Shown: one piece after another, positions 32,660-44,400 of the stretch
How the letters are laid out: each line of letters begins with the position of its first letter
Numbering within the stretch: the first letter of the stretch is position 1
Assembly (NCBI RefSeq): GCF_963583255.1
Contig: NC_084809.1
Span: forward strand, 11,017,997 to 11,081,996
DNA: 64,000 nucleotides
Direction: 5' to 3'
DNA from: Pyrus communis
Lineage: Eukaryota > Streptophyta > Magnoliopsida > Rosales > Rosaceae
Notes under the pieces: model-generated
Databases searched by the model: none
What the model was told of the DNA's origin: nothing
What the model saw: the letters and a program-made list of their open reading frames with translations, nothing else
Program-made: the position numbers and the translations under genes

Positions 32660-34446
32660 TGATGCGTGATTTATACGCACACAAATTAAACCCTCTTTTT
32701 GACAATTGTAGTATAAGTATAAGTAGGGATCGTTCTGGACCGGGGATTAGGAGGGATTGCAAATCTCTTGGAAACTGACTCAAAAACATAAAAACACAAA
32801 CTAAAACACTATACTAAACTCGAAGAATTCAAAACTAAAAATAAGAAAGATTAAGACTAAGACTTAAACGAAATATGGGGGGATTGATTTTGGACGAATT
32901 TAAACTAAAATGGATAGATTGTAAAGAAAACAAATTGTAAATATGAAATTGACGGAAATGAATGGATGGTATGGCTAGCTAAGGGGTTCATCTCCATACA
33001 TGTTACACTTGCATAATAAAATGATTTCTAATTGTATTTCAATAAACCATGAATTCTCAACACCCCGGGTTAATTAGGTCCGCTTAAATTAACCGTCAAG
33101 TTTTCCTTAAGTTAATGAATTGGATGATTGCATACGACAACCCAAAGCATTCCTCACAAGTTCCCTACATGAATTGCATAATAGAGATACAAGCAAGAAT
33201 CATTAAGCATCATGAAAACTATAAGTGTTGACGAGGCATTCGTTACTATGATTGCATGAAACTTATGCCAAGAATTTGTTTAACGCGATTGTTTATAAGC
33301 AACCTCCACTACTTGTGAATATAAGTTCATAACTATTACGTGAAACTCACTTATATTCTAGCGTCAAATTCATGCATGAAAATTAAGCGTTCATTCTTAA
33401 TAAACATACATAAATAGGTTATCCATCAAACAGTTAAACAAATTGAATTCACAATTTATGAAACGTAATTAAAAGTAATCAAATCATATTACAAACATAA
33501 ACATAATTTCGAATCACCCCCAAGCTAAAGGGGGGTTTAGTTCCTCATACAAAACAAAGAGAATTGAAATTAAACATTGAAATCAAAGAAACGCCTAAAC
33601 ATTCCAACAACTCAAACTTGAATTGTATGAACGTTTAGGCCCTCTTCTCTTCCTCTTTATTGTAGCATAAGGTCTAGGGATAATTGGTTTGGGGGATGGA
33701 AGTGTGGAATGGAAAAATGGTGTTTGGATTATAAGGGGAGAGATGGGAAGCTCACGGCTAGGGAAGGGAGAATGTGTTTGTAATGTGTTGTGTATAAAAA
33801 TGAGATGTCCATGAATGAATGAATGCAAGGGTATTTATAGGAGTAGTGGAGGGAACATATGGCTATGTCATTTGTAGGTGAAGTAGGTGGATGTTGTAGG
33901 TGAAGTGGGTGGATGTTGTAGGTGAAGTAGGTGGATGTTGTAGGTGAAGTAGGTGGATGTTATGTTAAGTGATAAGTGATAAGTGATATGATATGTGGTT
34001 ATGATATGATAAGTGGTTAAGTGGTGATGATAAGTGATAAGTGATTAAGTGATATGATATGTGGTGATGATAAGTGATAAATGCATGTGGGTTAACTAAT
34101 GAAGGAAATGCATGTGCAATGACAATGTGTTAGAATGGATGTGTGTTATGCATGGCATGATTGGGATTAGGAAAGGTTTAAATGTCCTAAAACTAAAGAG
34201 AACAAGGTTCCAACACTTTGGCTCCAATTAGGTCTTCAATTTCGTCCAACACTTTGGCTTCAAGCATAAGCTATCCGTCCTTAGCCCAAAAGTGCTCCAA
34301 AAGTCTCCAAAATGCATCTTTTTGCTCCTTTAGCCCTTTGGACCTACAAACACACGAAAATAGCTTAAAGTACTAAAATAACTAAAGAAACATAACGTAA
34401 ATGTACGAGAACAAGCCATTTAAGTCGCATAAATATGCTCCTATCA
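32660..34446 (-). repeat. E2 LTR (5' LTR in element orientation)
   Basis: 1787 bp. Noted differences from 25574-27360 are at about 32790, 33423 and 34081. It is followed by the second GACAC. Confidence 0.95.
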
Positions 34447-34451
34447 GACAC

Positions 34452-36246
34452 TGATGAAGAGAATAACTCATCAAGGGATGAGAATGACCCCGAGTCTGAT
34501 GAAGATGAAGCTGTGGGAGAAACTGAACTTGATTCGGATTCAAGTGACTTATTGGTTGAATAGGACATGCAAAGTGATGAGAGTTCACCCCACGAGGGAC
34601 GAATTCGAAGACCACCAGTGTGGATGAGAGATTATGAGACGGGTCAAGGCTTATCTGATGAGGAGGGTGCTAGCATGGCTCACTGGGTGTTATGTATTAC
34701 ACAAGATTCCATTACCTTTGAAGATGCAGTGAAGTCTGAGAAGTGGAAACATGCTATGGATCAAGAAATACAGGCCATAGAGAAAAACAATACGTGGGAA
34801 TTGATAGAGCTACCACCAGGAGGGAAAACTATTGGGTTGAAGTGGGTGTTTAAGACAAAGCCGAATGAGAATGGCAAAGTGGACAAGTACAAAGCTCGTT
34901 TGGTTGCCAAGGGCTACTGTCAACAATATGGAATTGACTATGCAGAGGTGTTTGCACCAGTAGCTCGCTTAGATACCATTCGAATCGTCATCTCTCTCGT
35001 TGCACAAAGGAATTGGGTGATCTACCAGCTTGATGTTAAATCTGCATTTCTGCATGAGGAGATTGATGAAGAGGTGTTTGTTGATCAGCCACTGGGATAT
35101 GAACAGAAGGGCCAAGAGTCAAAGGTGTATCGACTCAAGAAGGCTTTATATGGACTGAAACAGGCCCCCCGAGCCTGGTACAGTTGTATAGAGTCATATT
35201 TCATAAAGGAAGGATTCAACAAGTGCCCTTATGAGCATACTTTGTTCATCAAGTCAGTAAAAGGAGGTAAGATCTTAATAATATGTCTCTATGTTGATGA
35301 TCTCATCTTTACTGGCAATGATTATGCAATGTTTGAACAATTTAAAAAATCGATGATGGATGAATTCGACATGACTGATCTTGGAAAAATGAGATACTTT
35401 CTTGGTATTGAAGTAAATCAAAGTTCTGGAGGGATCTTCATCAGTCAATGAAAATATGCTCAGGAAGTCTTAGAAAGATTCAACATGGATCAATGTAACC
35501 CAGTACTAAATCCTGTGGTTCCTGGCTTTAAACTTACGAAGGATGAGGGAGGTATTGAGGTGGACAACACTGTCTATAAGCAGATGGTGGGGAGTCTCAT
35601 GTACCTAACAGCTACATGACCTGATCTAATGTTTATTGTAAGTTTGATAAGTCGATACATGGAACGTCCAACTGAGTCTCATATGCAGGCAATAAAAAGA
35701 GCTCTGAGGTATGTAAAAGAGACTGTTGATTTAGGGATATTCTACAAAAAAGGAGGAACTGAGGGGCTTACTGGATATACGGATATCGATTATGCAGGTG
35801 ATCAAGACGATAGAAAGAGCACCTCAGGTTATGTGTTTATAATAAGTTCAGGGGCTGTTTCTTGGTCCTCAAAGAAACAGCCAGTTGTAACCTTATCCAC
35901 TATTGAAGCGGAGTTCATAGCTGCAACATCGAGTGCTTGTCAAGTCGTATGGTTAAGAAGAATTCTGAATAGTCTTGATCAGGAACAAAATGGTCCCATT
36001 CTAGTGTATTGTGATAATGTCTCAACAATCCAACTTTCAAGGAATCCTGTGATGCAGGGTCGTAGTAAGCATATTGATGTAAGGATTCATTTTCTTCGAG
36101 ACTTAGTTAAAAGTGGAGTTCTGGAGCTGGTGCAGTGTTCAACTCTAGAACAAATTGCAGATATTTTCACAAAACCTTTGAAGGGTGATGTTTTCTTGAA
36201 GTTGCGAGGATTACTGGGCGTTTGCAAGTTTTCAGAAGTAAACTGA
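34452..36246 (+). pseudogene. Copia A reverse transcriptase and RNase H (3' part of broken pol)
   Basis: The frame continues that of the integrase segment. Reverse transcriptase (RVT_2) motifs: WVFKTKPNENGKVDKYKARL, the catalytic-pocket QLDVKSAFLHEEI, LYGLKQAPRAWY and LYVDDLIFTGND (YVDD active site). RNase H motifs: GYTDIDYAGD, KKQPVVTLSTIEAEF, and the YCDNVSTIQLS and SKHIDVRIHFLRD segments, ending near the polypurine tract. Stops interrupt it at 34561-34563 (TAG), 35449-35451 (TGA) and 35617-35619 (TGA). The catalytic residues are otherwise preserved, which agrees with moderate age. Confidence 0.9.
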
Positions 36247-36275
36247 ATGTTTGAGGTATTCAGTTTAAGGGAGGA

Positions 36276-36566
36276 TGTTAAAGTTATTAGGGTTTTCTAT
36301 TATTGCTAGGGTTCCTAGCTTTTAGGGTTGTTATTCAATAATCCCTATTCTTAAGGCACAAGTATGCATTTTCTGTTTTGACGTAGTCTTTACCACGATC
36401 CCAGGAGCTGTGAAATCGTGGGCAGTTGTTATCTCTTTTCAGTTTCATTGTAAGGCTATTTAATAGCCACAAATGTTATTCAATCAAATTAGAATTCTCC
36501 CTGAATTGTGAAAGCTCTCTAGTGTTGCATTGCAGAAACTCTTGTATTTGTTCTTTGGTTCTAATA
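36276..36566 (+). repeat. Copia A 3' LTR
   Basis: Matches 23311-23601. The terminal CA has become TA. AGCAG follows. Confidence 0.93.
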
Positions 36567-36571
36567 AGCAG

Positions 36572-38953
36572 AAGATCTTTGCTTGTTGCTGCCATTCATT
36601 ATTTATCTTTTACTTCGTTTCATTGGCTTCTCAAGATTAATATTTTTAGTGTGCATATTAATAATTATAGAAGATTAACAAAAATATATTAGGTAAAAGT
36701 ACACTAGCCAATCAATGTTCAACGTTCATGACATTTTCCAGTGGCTGCTCAAAAGATTTTCAACTGAAGAACGTCACGACCTCTATAAACAAATTAAGTC
36801 CTCATGTTTAACGTGGGTTTTGAAAATGAGCCTATATTTAGGTCAAGACAGCTCTCCAATATTATCTGTTACTGATTTGTTATGATCTAATACGAGCTTC
36901 GATGCACAATAATTTCCAGCTCAACATTTGCACTGAGAATCTTTATTGAGATTTCGGCCGAGAGGAGAGTGATTATTTTTAAGAATTGCAGTCAACGCCC
37001 GTGGATGTGGCCCAATTTTTGGTGATCCACGTTATGCAAGTATTTTGTTGTTTGTTCTTTGTTGCATCAATCTTCCTTATTTTGCTTTGCAATCTTTGAC
37101 AATTGACACTTTGAAACTCCTAACATAAATACTGCCGTACCCGAATTCTTGCGTTTAATTCTTCACTGCAACAATATCACTAAAAAGTGCTGCCAAGATT
37201 TTAATGCGACCACATGCACTCTACCCTCTTGTATGAATTTCTGCATCAATGAACACCGTAACTCTTTCAAAAACAAATGAAAACAGCATTAAGGATATTT
37301 TGAGTTGGTTTGGTGAGATGATTGTGTTGATCTATCTACCGGCCGGCCTTTCCACCGTTGTTTGCTCTTTTATTTTAAATCTTGGAGCTAATGTTAATTT
37401 TGGTCCAAAGTTTTTCATGGGGTTTTGCCCTTCCAGTGTTGTCGTTCTGTCTTTTGTGGCTTAATTAGTGGTTTCATCTAATTAGCGCAATATTGTGATT
37501 TAAAGTTGGAGATTAATGTTGCCTAATTACATGGGAAAATCTCTAATATATTGGTGGGCCATCATGTAACTAACGTTACTCTAACCATATATTTGTTGTA
37601 CTATTTTTCTAATAGAGACGATACCTAAACATGTTGGTGAACTCTACTTCTATTAAAGAGATGACATAAATATATGGTAAGGGTAACACTACTCATATAA
37701 CAAAGACTGGTTTTTTTACTTTAGCGTGTTAAGGTGCATGTGTAGAAGTAGTTATGACTTGTGTGTACGGAATCCATCCAATTTTTTTCTCAATGTTATA
37801 TCCACAATTACGGAGAGCATAAAAGATTGACTTCTTCTTTTCTTCTCCCTTTTTCTTTCTTTTCAAAACAGAGACTGACTTACTTGAAACTAATATTTTC
37901 TTCAGAAATTTTATTTGAACTTGTATAACCTCTTTTTACATCCAATTTACTTTTTACACCTATATTAAAAATAATTAAACTATCAAAATCTTTTTAAACC
38001 CAAATTTACTACATGAACTACCCTTGCAAACCCAATTCAAAATATAAATTTATCTTTACACCCATTCAATACAAAACTAAATTGATTAAATGAAAACTTG
38101 TTATACGAAGATTGAGAGTGCAGCATGGAGGATCATGAATGGAGTAGTTATCCCTAGCAGTACAACTATCAAGAAAAATAAAATTGGAGAGAGTGAATAC
38201 GCTTCGTTTCGATCATATCCCCGTCTACGCTATTCTATGCTCCATTCCGTCCATGGTTTGTCAAACTTTTCTATTAATAGCCAGTGTGAAGTGTATGAGG
38301 ATGGGTGTACACATACTGGACCTGATCAAGAAGATGAAGCCAACAATCACTTCATGTGAATTGTTTATTTGATTGATGGAATGCAACCTTAGAAATCCAA
38401 CGCGGTTGAGCATCCTAAAGTTGCTGGTGCCTTTGAGAAAATTTAGCTAGTGGGCTGATGATTCCTTTCTGAAAGGATTGTCCCAGGGGTTTAGGGCAAC
38501 CGGGCAGTGATGCAGGTGCATTGACAGCAAGTAGTACTAGTCACCTTGTTAAAAATTAAACATGTCCACAATGTATAGAAGATGGCGTAATAAAAGTTGA
38601 TGCTAGTGATGATTTTATATTCGAGCTGCAGATTTATGTACGAATGTGATTGTACTTTTTGCAAGCAATACACTTTTAACCCTAAACAAAAATAATTAAA
38701 ATCAAACAAAAAAACTCACATAAATATTCAAACCTTAGCTGAAGATTTCAAAATTTCATAATCCTTCTCCATCCATAAAAAATAGCTTGGTTTTGTCCGT
38801 GAGTGTCTTAGGGTTTTAGCTACAATAGAATGTAAGGTGAGGATTCAATTATTAGTGTGGCTTTATTAATAAATTTTAGTTTTATTGTTAATTTTAGTTT
38901 GTACTTGATGATAATTATACAATAAGGCAAATATGACAATTCATATTTAAAGT
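36572..38953. other. Intergenic DNA, no gene recognised
   Basis: Two weak open frames (37249-37464, and 38090-38372 in two frames) have no recognisable domain and no splice or promoter context that I can defend. The rest is AT-rich. Confidence 0.5.
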
Positions 38954-38956
38954 TTA

Positions 38957-39887
38957 AGAGCATCTTCAAAGGAGATGTCAAATTTTAAATATAAAATTTA
39001 AATTTGATGGTCTATCTGACAATTTGACATCTTTTAAAATTTTAGTCTCTACCCGATATGTTTAATTGAACTATTATTTTATTATATTATATTATTTTTA
39101 TAATTTTTATTTTATATTTATATTTTAAAAATATAAATAACTTCTACAATTTCAGCAAAAAATATAAATAAATAATGAATCATTTGGCATTCATTTTTTT
39201 TTTCCCTATTTATCATTATTAACTTTTACAATTGTGAAACCCTAAATCACAATTCCTTCTTGTTTCAATCTTGTGTTGCAGAAATTAAACTTTTGTGGTT
39301 GTGTGGATCAAGATCGAAGAGAAATCTCACCCACCTCTTCGAAGCCCCCAAATCCCATCTTGACCCAAATCCCAGCCCCTTCCACTTCTTCTTCCCTGTT
39401 GACCCAAACCCCAACCCTTCCCGATATTCCAAACCTCACCCCACCTAAATCCCATCTTAATAGTGGAGACGAGCTTGACCGGCCGACACTGTAAGTGATC
39501 GAGCGGAGGTGCAGACAGAAAAGACGACGACGAAGAGGGAGAAAGGGCGATGAGAAGGGTTTTGGGGGGACTCTGCAAATGGTTAGAGACGAAGAAGTTC
39601 GAAGGTTTTGGAATTCCAGGTGAAAGGAATTAAAAACGATGAAGAAGAAGAATTTTTTTTTTTGTCTTTTTCAGTTTGCTTTGAAAGAAGGTGGATAGGC
39701 GACATGGAAAAGTGTTTAATAATGAATTAAAAATATTTGACTTTGCTATCAAATTTGATAACAAGGCGTCGGCTGTTATTTCATGTCATGTCACATCAGA
39801 TTTGATTTATCGGTTGGAAAATTTTGTACCTAACTTTTAAGACTGTTAAATCTATTTGGATATTTTGATAATTTCTTTGAAAATGCT
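38957..39887. mobile_element. PIF/Harbinger-like MITE candidate
   Basis: Left end AGAGCATCTTCAAAGG and reverse-complemented right end AGCATTTTCAAAG are similar, and TTA occurs at both borders (38954-38956 and 39888-39890), the usual PIF/Harbinger target. The termini are related to those of the better-defined element at 48354-49210. The interior has a C-rich then GA-rich stretch (39300-39560) with no credible protein. Confidence 0.45.
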
Positions 39888-39890
39888 TTA

Positions 39891-40800
39891 AGTTAGATGT
39901 AGAGTGAAATTATGTGTTCAAATAAAATTGGTCTATTTTCTTCCGTTTTTTGATTAATTTCTGGGTGCATGCTAGCTGGAATTCAGGATGGCTCAGGGAG
40001 CGAGAGTGTGCCCTTACCCGCGCGCGTGGGAGCGAGATGTTCGTGGGGACTGGGAATTGGATGAGAGCTCGATCAAGCAAAAGCTCCGGTCGGTCAAAGA
40101 ACATCAGCCCCTCATCCGCCCAATCAACGTTAATGAATCAAAAGAAACATTAAGAATTACGAAAACAAATCTTAATCAAAACCCAACACAACAGGAATCT
40201 GACAGGAATTAAATTAAATCCAATTCAAAACAACAAAACAAAAACAAATATAGTAAAGAAATCCTGGGCTTTTCTTTGATTATCTTTTGGAACATGTGCG
40301 ACCACATCAAAAAACGTTGTTGTTTGTTGTTACCTGTACCTCCCCAAATTCCGAATCTTTGTGGGTAATAATACAAAAAGTCCAAGAAATCTCAATGGGA
40401 CATGAAAATTTACTGTTCGATTTCGTCGAAAGTTAGAGTCTTTGGGGTTAATGTTACACTAAACACAATGGTTGCAATCAAAGGTTGTTACTTTGTCAAG
40501 TTCGTCAAAAGGACTTTTAATTGGTTTCAAAGTTTTTCTCTTGGGTTTGACCTTTATGAGGTTTTGAATGCATATTTCTGACGCACCCACCTTATTTAAC
40601 AAATGCGAATATTAATTACTTTTAAATTTTTATTAAAATTTTGGTGACTGTGAGAATTTTGATTTTATTTTTGGTGAATTAGATTACGATACATAGAAAC
40701 AGATAAATAAATTAATCCTAACAAAAGTTGGGGTTGTTTTTTAATACGAATTTCTTTTTGGGGATTTGGATTTTACGGGCCTAGGGTTCTCTTTTCATAC
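39891..40800. other. Intergenic DNA upstream of the ARID4-like gene
   Basis: No gene seen. Short frames at 39950-40212 have no domain. The sequence grades into the presumed promoter and 5' leader of the ARID gene, where TTCYTCAA..CTCATCTGGGT repeats occur (about 40865-40922). Confidence 0.45.
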
Positions 40801-41433
40801 TTTACTCGTCTATTTTGTGCTTTTTTGTGATTGTAGAAGTTAAAGGACTCACTTGGGTCGTCGGTTCTTCAAAATTCCTCATCTGGGTTGTTCGAGTTCT
40901 TCAATTCCCTCATCTGGGTCGGTGAGATTTTGTGATTTTTCCATTGTTCTTTATCGGGTTCGTTGATTCCCCACGTTTTCTCATCTTGGTGGCGGCTAAT
41001 TTTTCTAATTTCAACAGTTTTTGGGTTGGAATCGAGGTATTTTGCCCCAAGTTTGCTTCAATCAGTAGGCAAAAGTTGGTTAATTTTGCTCATAGTTGCC
41101 ATTGTAGGTTTTTTCTTCTGAGATAGGGTTTTGTATTGTTTTGGGTTCCAGGATCTTGTTATGCTGGCTTTCTGGGGAAATTTTGGTTCTGAGAGTGCTC
41201 TGTGAGGAGGGATTTTGATCGCTCTTAGTAGATTTGCTTATGCTTCCTTGAATGCTAGCTACAAGGTGAAATTTGATCAAGTTGGTGTGATTGGGATCCA
41301 AGCTATGGTCCAAGTTGTGGCCTGGCTTCAGTGTTATAGTGTAGGGGATTTCAATAGTTTTCGGGTTTTAAATCTTCTGTGAGGAGCTTGAGCCACTTTG
41401 CTTTGCCAACTGTGTGGAAGCCTGCAGGAAATA

Positions 41434-44400
41434 ATGTTTCATTCTCAGGGAGCTTCAAAGCACCCTTGTAGTCTGCTTGTGGTCAATTGTGCGGAAATTT
41501 CTGAAGAGAAATGTAATAAGGACACGGCAGATGATAGACTCAGATACCCGTTTCCGGAGTTGGTTTCCTCAGGGCGTTTGGAGGTGAAAATCTTTCGTTA
41601 CCATTATCTTCTGAATATTAAATATCAAATGTGTTGCGCATGCTTTTGTTACCAATATCTTCTTGTTCTTAACTTATTTGGTGAATTCCTGGTTTTGGTA
41701 TAGTTTCTAATTTTGCCCTGTATGTGACTCTTTAAAATGCAGGTTCAAACTCTGACCAAGCCAACCAAAGAAGAGTTATGTAAAATGCTTGAGGCATATA
41801 AGCCGAATCTTGTATACCTGCAAGGAGAACAGCTTGGCAATAATGAAATTGGTTCTCTTGTCTGGGAAGATGTCGACTTGTCGACTCCTGAAGCTATATC
41901 TGAGATCTTTGGTGCCACATTGCCTACAACTGTATGTATTAAATTTCTTGAACTTGCAAAATCCCACGTTTGTATACATGATCTATGCCCCTATTCCATT
42001 CTTGCATTGATGAATTAAGGAAAATATATTTCATGGGACGTGGTTGGTGAATTGCTTTCTTATTTGTATATATTTATGGCGGCATGTGATTTTTTAACTC
42101 CGGTTTAGTCATTTGACAAGAGACATTGAAAAACTCAAGGAGTGGGTAAATGGGAAATGCCTTATGATGTTTGTGGAAAGTGTGCGTTGCATGATTTCTT
42201 GTGGTCGAAATCTGTTTGCAGTTCTTTCCCCAATTATGGTTGATGTTTCTTTCTTTTTTAGTTTATTTTTCTATGCTGTTTTCTGTTTGTTCTTTGCATG
42301 CTAGAAGTTTATTTGACATGGGGCTCAACTTTATATAATACATATATGCAGGTTTATTTGGAGGTTCCATATGGTGCAACATTGGCAGCAGCCATTCACT
42401 CAAAGGTAATTTTAGTAAGGCTTATTAAGTACGCTCTCAGAGTTCACTACCAAGGGATTAATGAGAAATGGCTTGTTTGGGTGTTGTACTTTTGTTTCAG
42501 AACTGGAAACCTGTTCATTTTTATTTATTTTTTTCGTCCGAACAATCCCGTTATTTTTGCGTAACATGGTTTTGTTGAAAATTGTGATTTGAGTATGGAT
42601 GTTTCATCTGCAGGGGATTCCTTATGTGATATATTGGAGAAGTGAATTTTCTTCCTTTGCTGCTTGCCACTTTCGACATGCTTTACTTTCAGTGGTACAG
42701 AGGTACTTCTCCTTCTATTCATTTATCTGAGCACATGCATCAAGGGTTTTGGTGTGCACATGTATATGTATTTGCAGTTTGCACACAGTAATGTTGGTTA
42801 CATATAGAAAATTGGTTAATGTTTGGTTACCGTCACTAGAGACACCTAACATCATTGATTTGGATTATATGGTTTGTCTGTGCAATATGCATGAACATCG
42901 TTAGTTTAGACATGTTACGCTTCTATATTCTGTACAAGCACTAAACAGGCTTGACAATTGCAGTTTTGTTGATTGCAGTTCATCAACTCATACATGGGAT
43001 GCTTTCCAACTTGCATATGCTTCCTTTAGGCTTTACTGTGTAGAAAACAACCATCTCGTTCCTGCTAACATATATAAATCTAGTGCGGAGCTGGGGCCAT
43101 GTCTTCTTGGTGACCGTATAAAAATCAACGTTGATCTTCCTGAGGTAGACATGGAAGAAAATGAAGAAGGTTCCTTGGGTACTCTCCCTGCTATAAAGAT
43201 ACATGATGATGATGTGACCTTGAGGTTTCTTGTTTGTGGCGAGCCGTCCACATTGGTAAGCTTGCCTATATTTCTTTTTTACCGGTGTTTAAATGTTTAT
43301 TCTTCAGTTAGGAAAACATGCACACAAAAGCCGGCTGGAATGAACATACTACCAAATCATCCATAGACTTATGGGATGAATTATTTTCAGGATGCAAGCT
43401 TATTAGAACCTTTGGAGGATGGTCTCAATGCCCTCTTAAACATTGAAGTAAGTGTGATTTTGGCTATTCAATTTGTGTTTCTTTTTCCTATAGCTCTAAT
43501 TAGGGGAATATTTCCTTCCAGAAAGTGCTTATTCCCGATTAAACTTATTGAAGAAATGATAATTAGTACTACCTTACATTACTTTCCTAATTTTCTATTT
43601 ATGTTTATCAAAAAATTAAACAAAAACTAACATACTACCCTTAGTATCATTACGGTGCAAGGAGTTCTTATTTTTCTTCATTTTATTGTTTATGTTGCTC
43701 CAGATGCGTGGGAGCAAGCTTCATGGAAAATTTAGGTATGTGGGATCCTTTATATAGTTGATGTATATGGTGGTGGATGCTCTTTTATTGTAGCTTGATT
43801 GGGGTTTTGCAATTATTTAATAGTATAGTAGTTTGCATCATCTTATTGGTTAAAATATTAACTGTTCATGTGGAGAAAGGATGCTGTTGACTTTGTTTGG
43901 AAAACTAGTTGCCATTTTCTAATGGTTTTGTTCCTTATAAGAAAGGTTTTAAATATTATTGCAATTTGGTATTTGAAACGGCTTTACATTAAATTTTCAA
44001 ACTGGCCGGTACTTTTCTATTTTTATTTCCCCCATGTGGACTTGTTCAGCAGTTATGCCCTAGAGTGAATAAAATTAATGAATGAATGCTTTTTAATGTT
44101 TTTAGTGCTCCTCCACCGCCTCTTCAGGCTGGGACTTTTTCTCGTGGTGTCGTGACCATGCGATGTGATGTATCAACTTGTAGTTCTGCGCACATATCAC
44201 TTCTTGTGTCGGGCAGTGCTCAAACTTGCTTTGATGATCAGGTAATCCTAAAGGACTTGTGTGGAAAAATTCTGTTATTGGGAGCTGTTCAACTTTACAC
44301 CTTGTTACCTGTTTACTTTCAGCTCTTAGAGAATCATATAAAGCATGAAATTATCGAAGAGAGTCAACTTGTACGTGCATTGCCCAAAGATGATGAAACC

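Larger units (their letters stand above)
25574..34446 (-). mobile_element. E2: young non-autonomous Athila-type element nested in Copia A
   Basis: Two 1787-bp LTRs (25574-27360 and 32660-34446) differ at only about three positions by eye, and a perfect GACAC target duplication flanks them (25569-25573 and 34447-34451). On the minus strand the order is LTR, tRNA-Asp PBS (32637-32654), gag-like ORF, antisense ORF, non-coding region with an internal polypurine tract, terminal polypurine tract, LTR. There is no protease, reverse transcriptase or integrase. It shares LTR ends, PBS, gag, antisense ORF and 3' region with E1, but its U3 is different and 522 bp shorter per LTR. Both ORFs are intact, so this copy could be transcribed and mobilised in trans. 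Confidence 0.94.
23311..36566 (+). mobile_element. Copia A: Ty1/copia LTR element, decayed, carrying nested E2
   Basis: 291-bp LTRs at 23311-23601 and 36276-36566, with a perfect target duplication AGCAG (23306-23310 and 36567-36571). Subtracting E2 and its duplicated target (8878 bp) leaves an original element of 4378 bp, in the order gag, integrase, reverse transcriptase, RNase H, which is the Copia order. A polypurine tract AAGGGAGGA (36267-36275) precedes the 3' LTR. The LTRs differ at roughly nine positions by eye (~3%). The pol frame has several stops, and the zinc knuckle, protease and start of integrase are deleted, so the copy is dead. The leader contains Cassandra sequence (23604-23968). 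Confidence 0.93.

Noticed and set aside
38090..38372. Two overlapping 62-89-codon frames that could be a small gene or captured fragment
   Set aside because: No recognised motif in either frame and no supporting signal.
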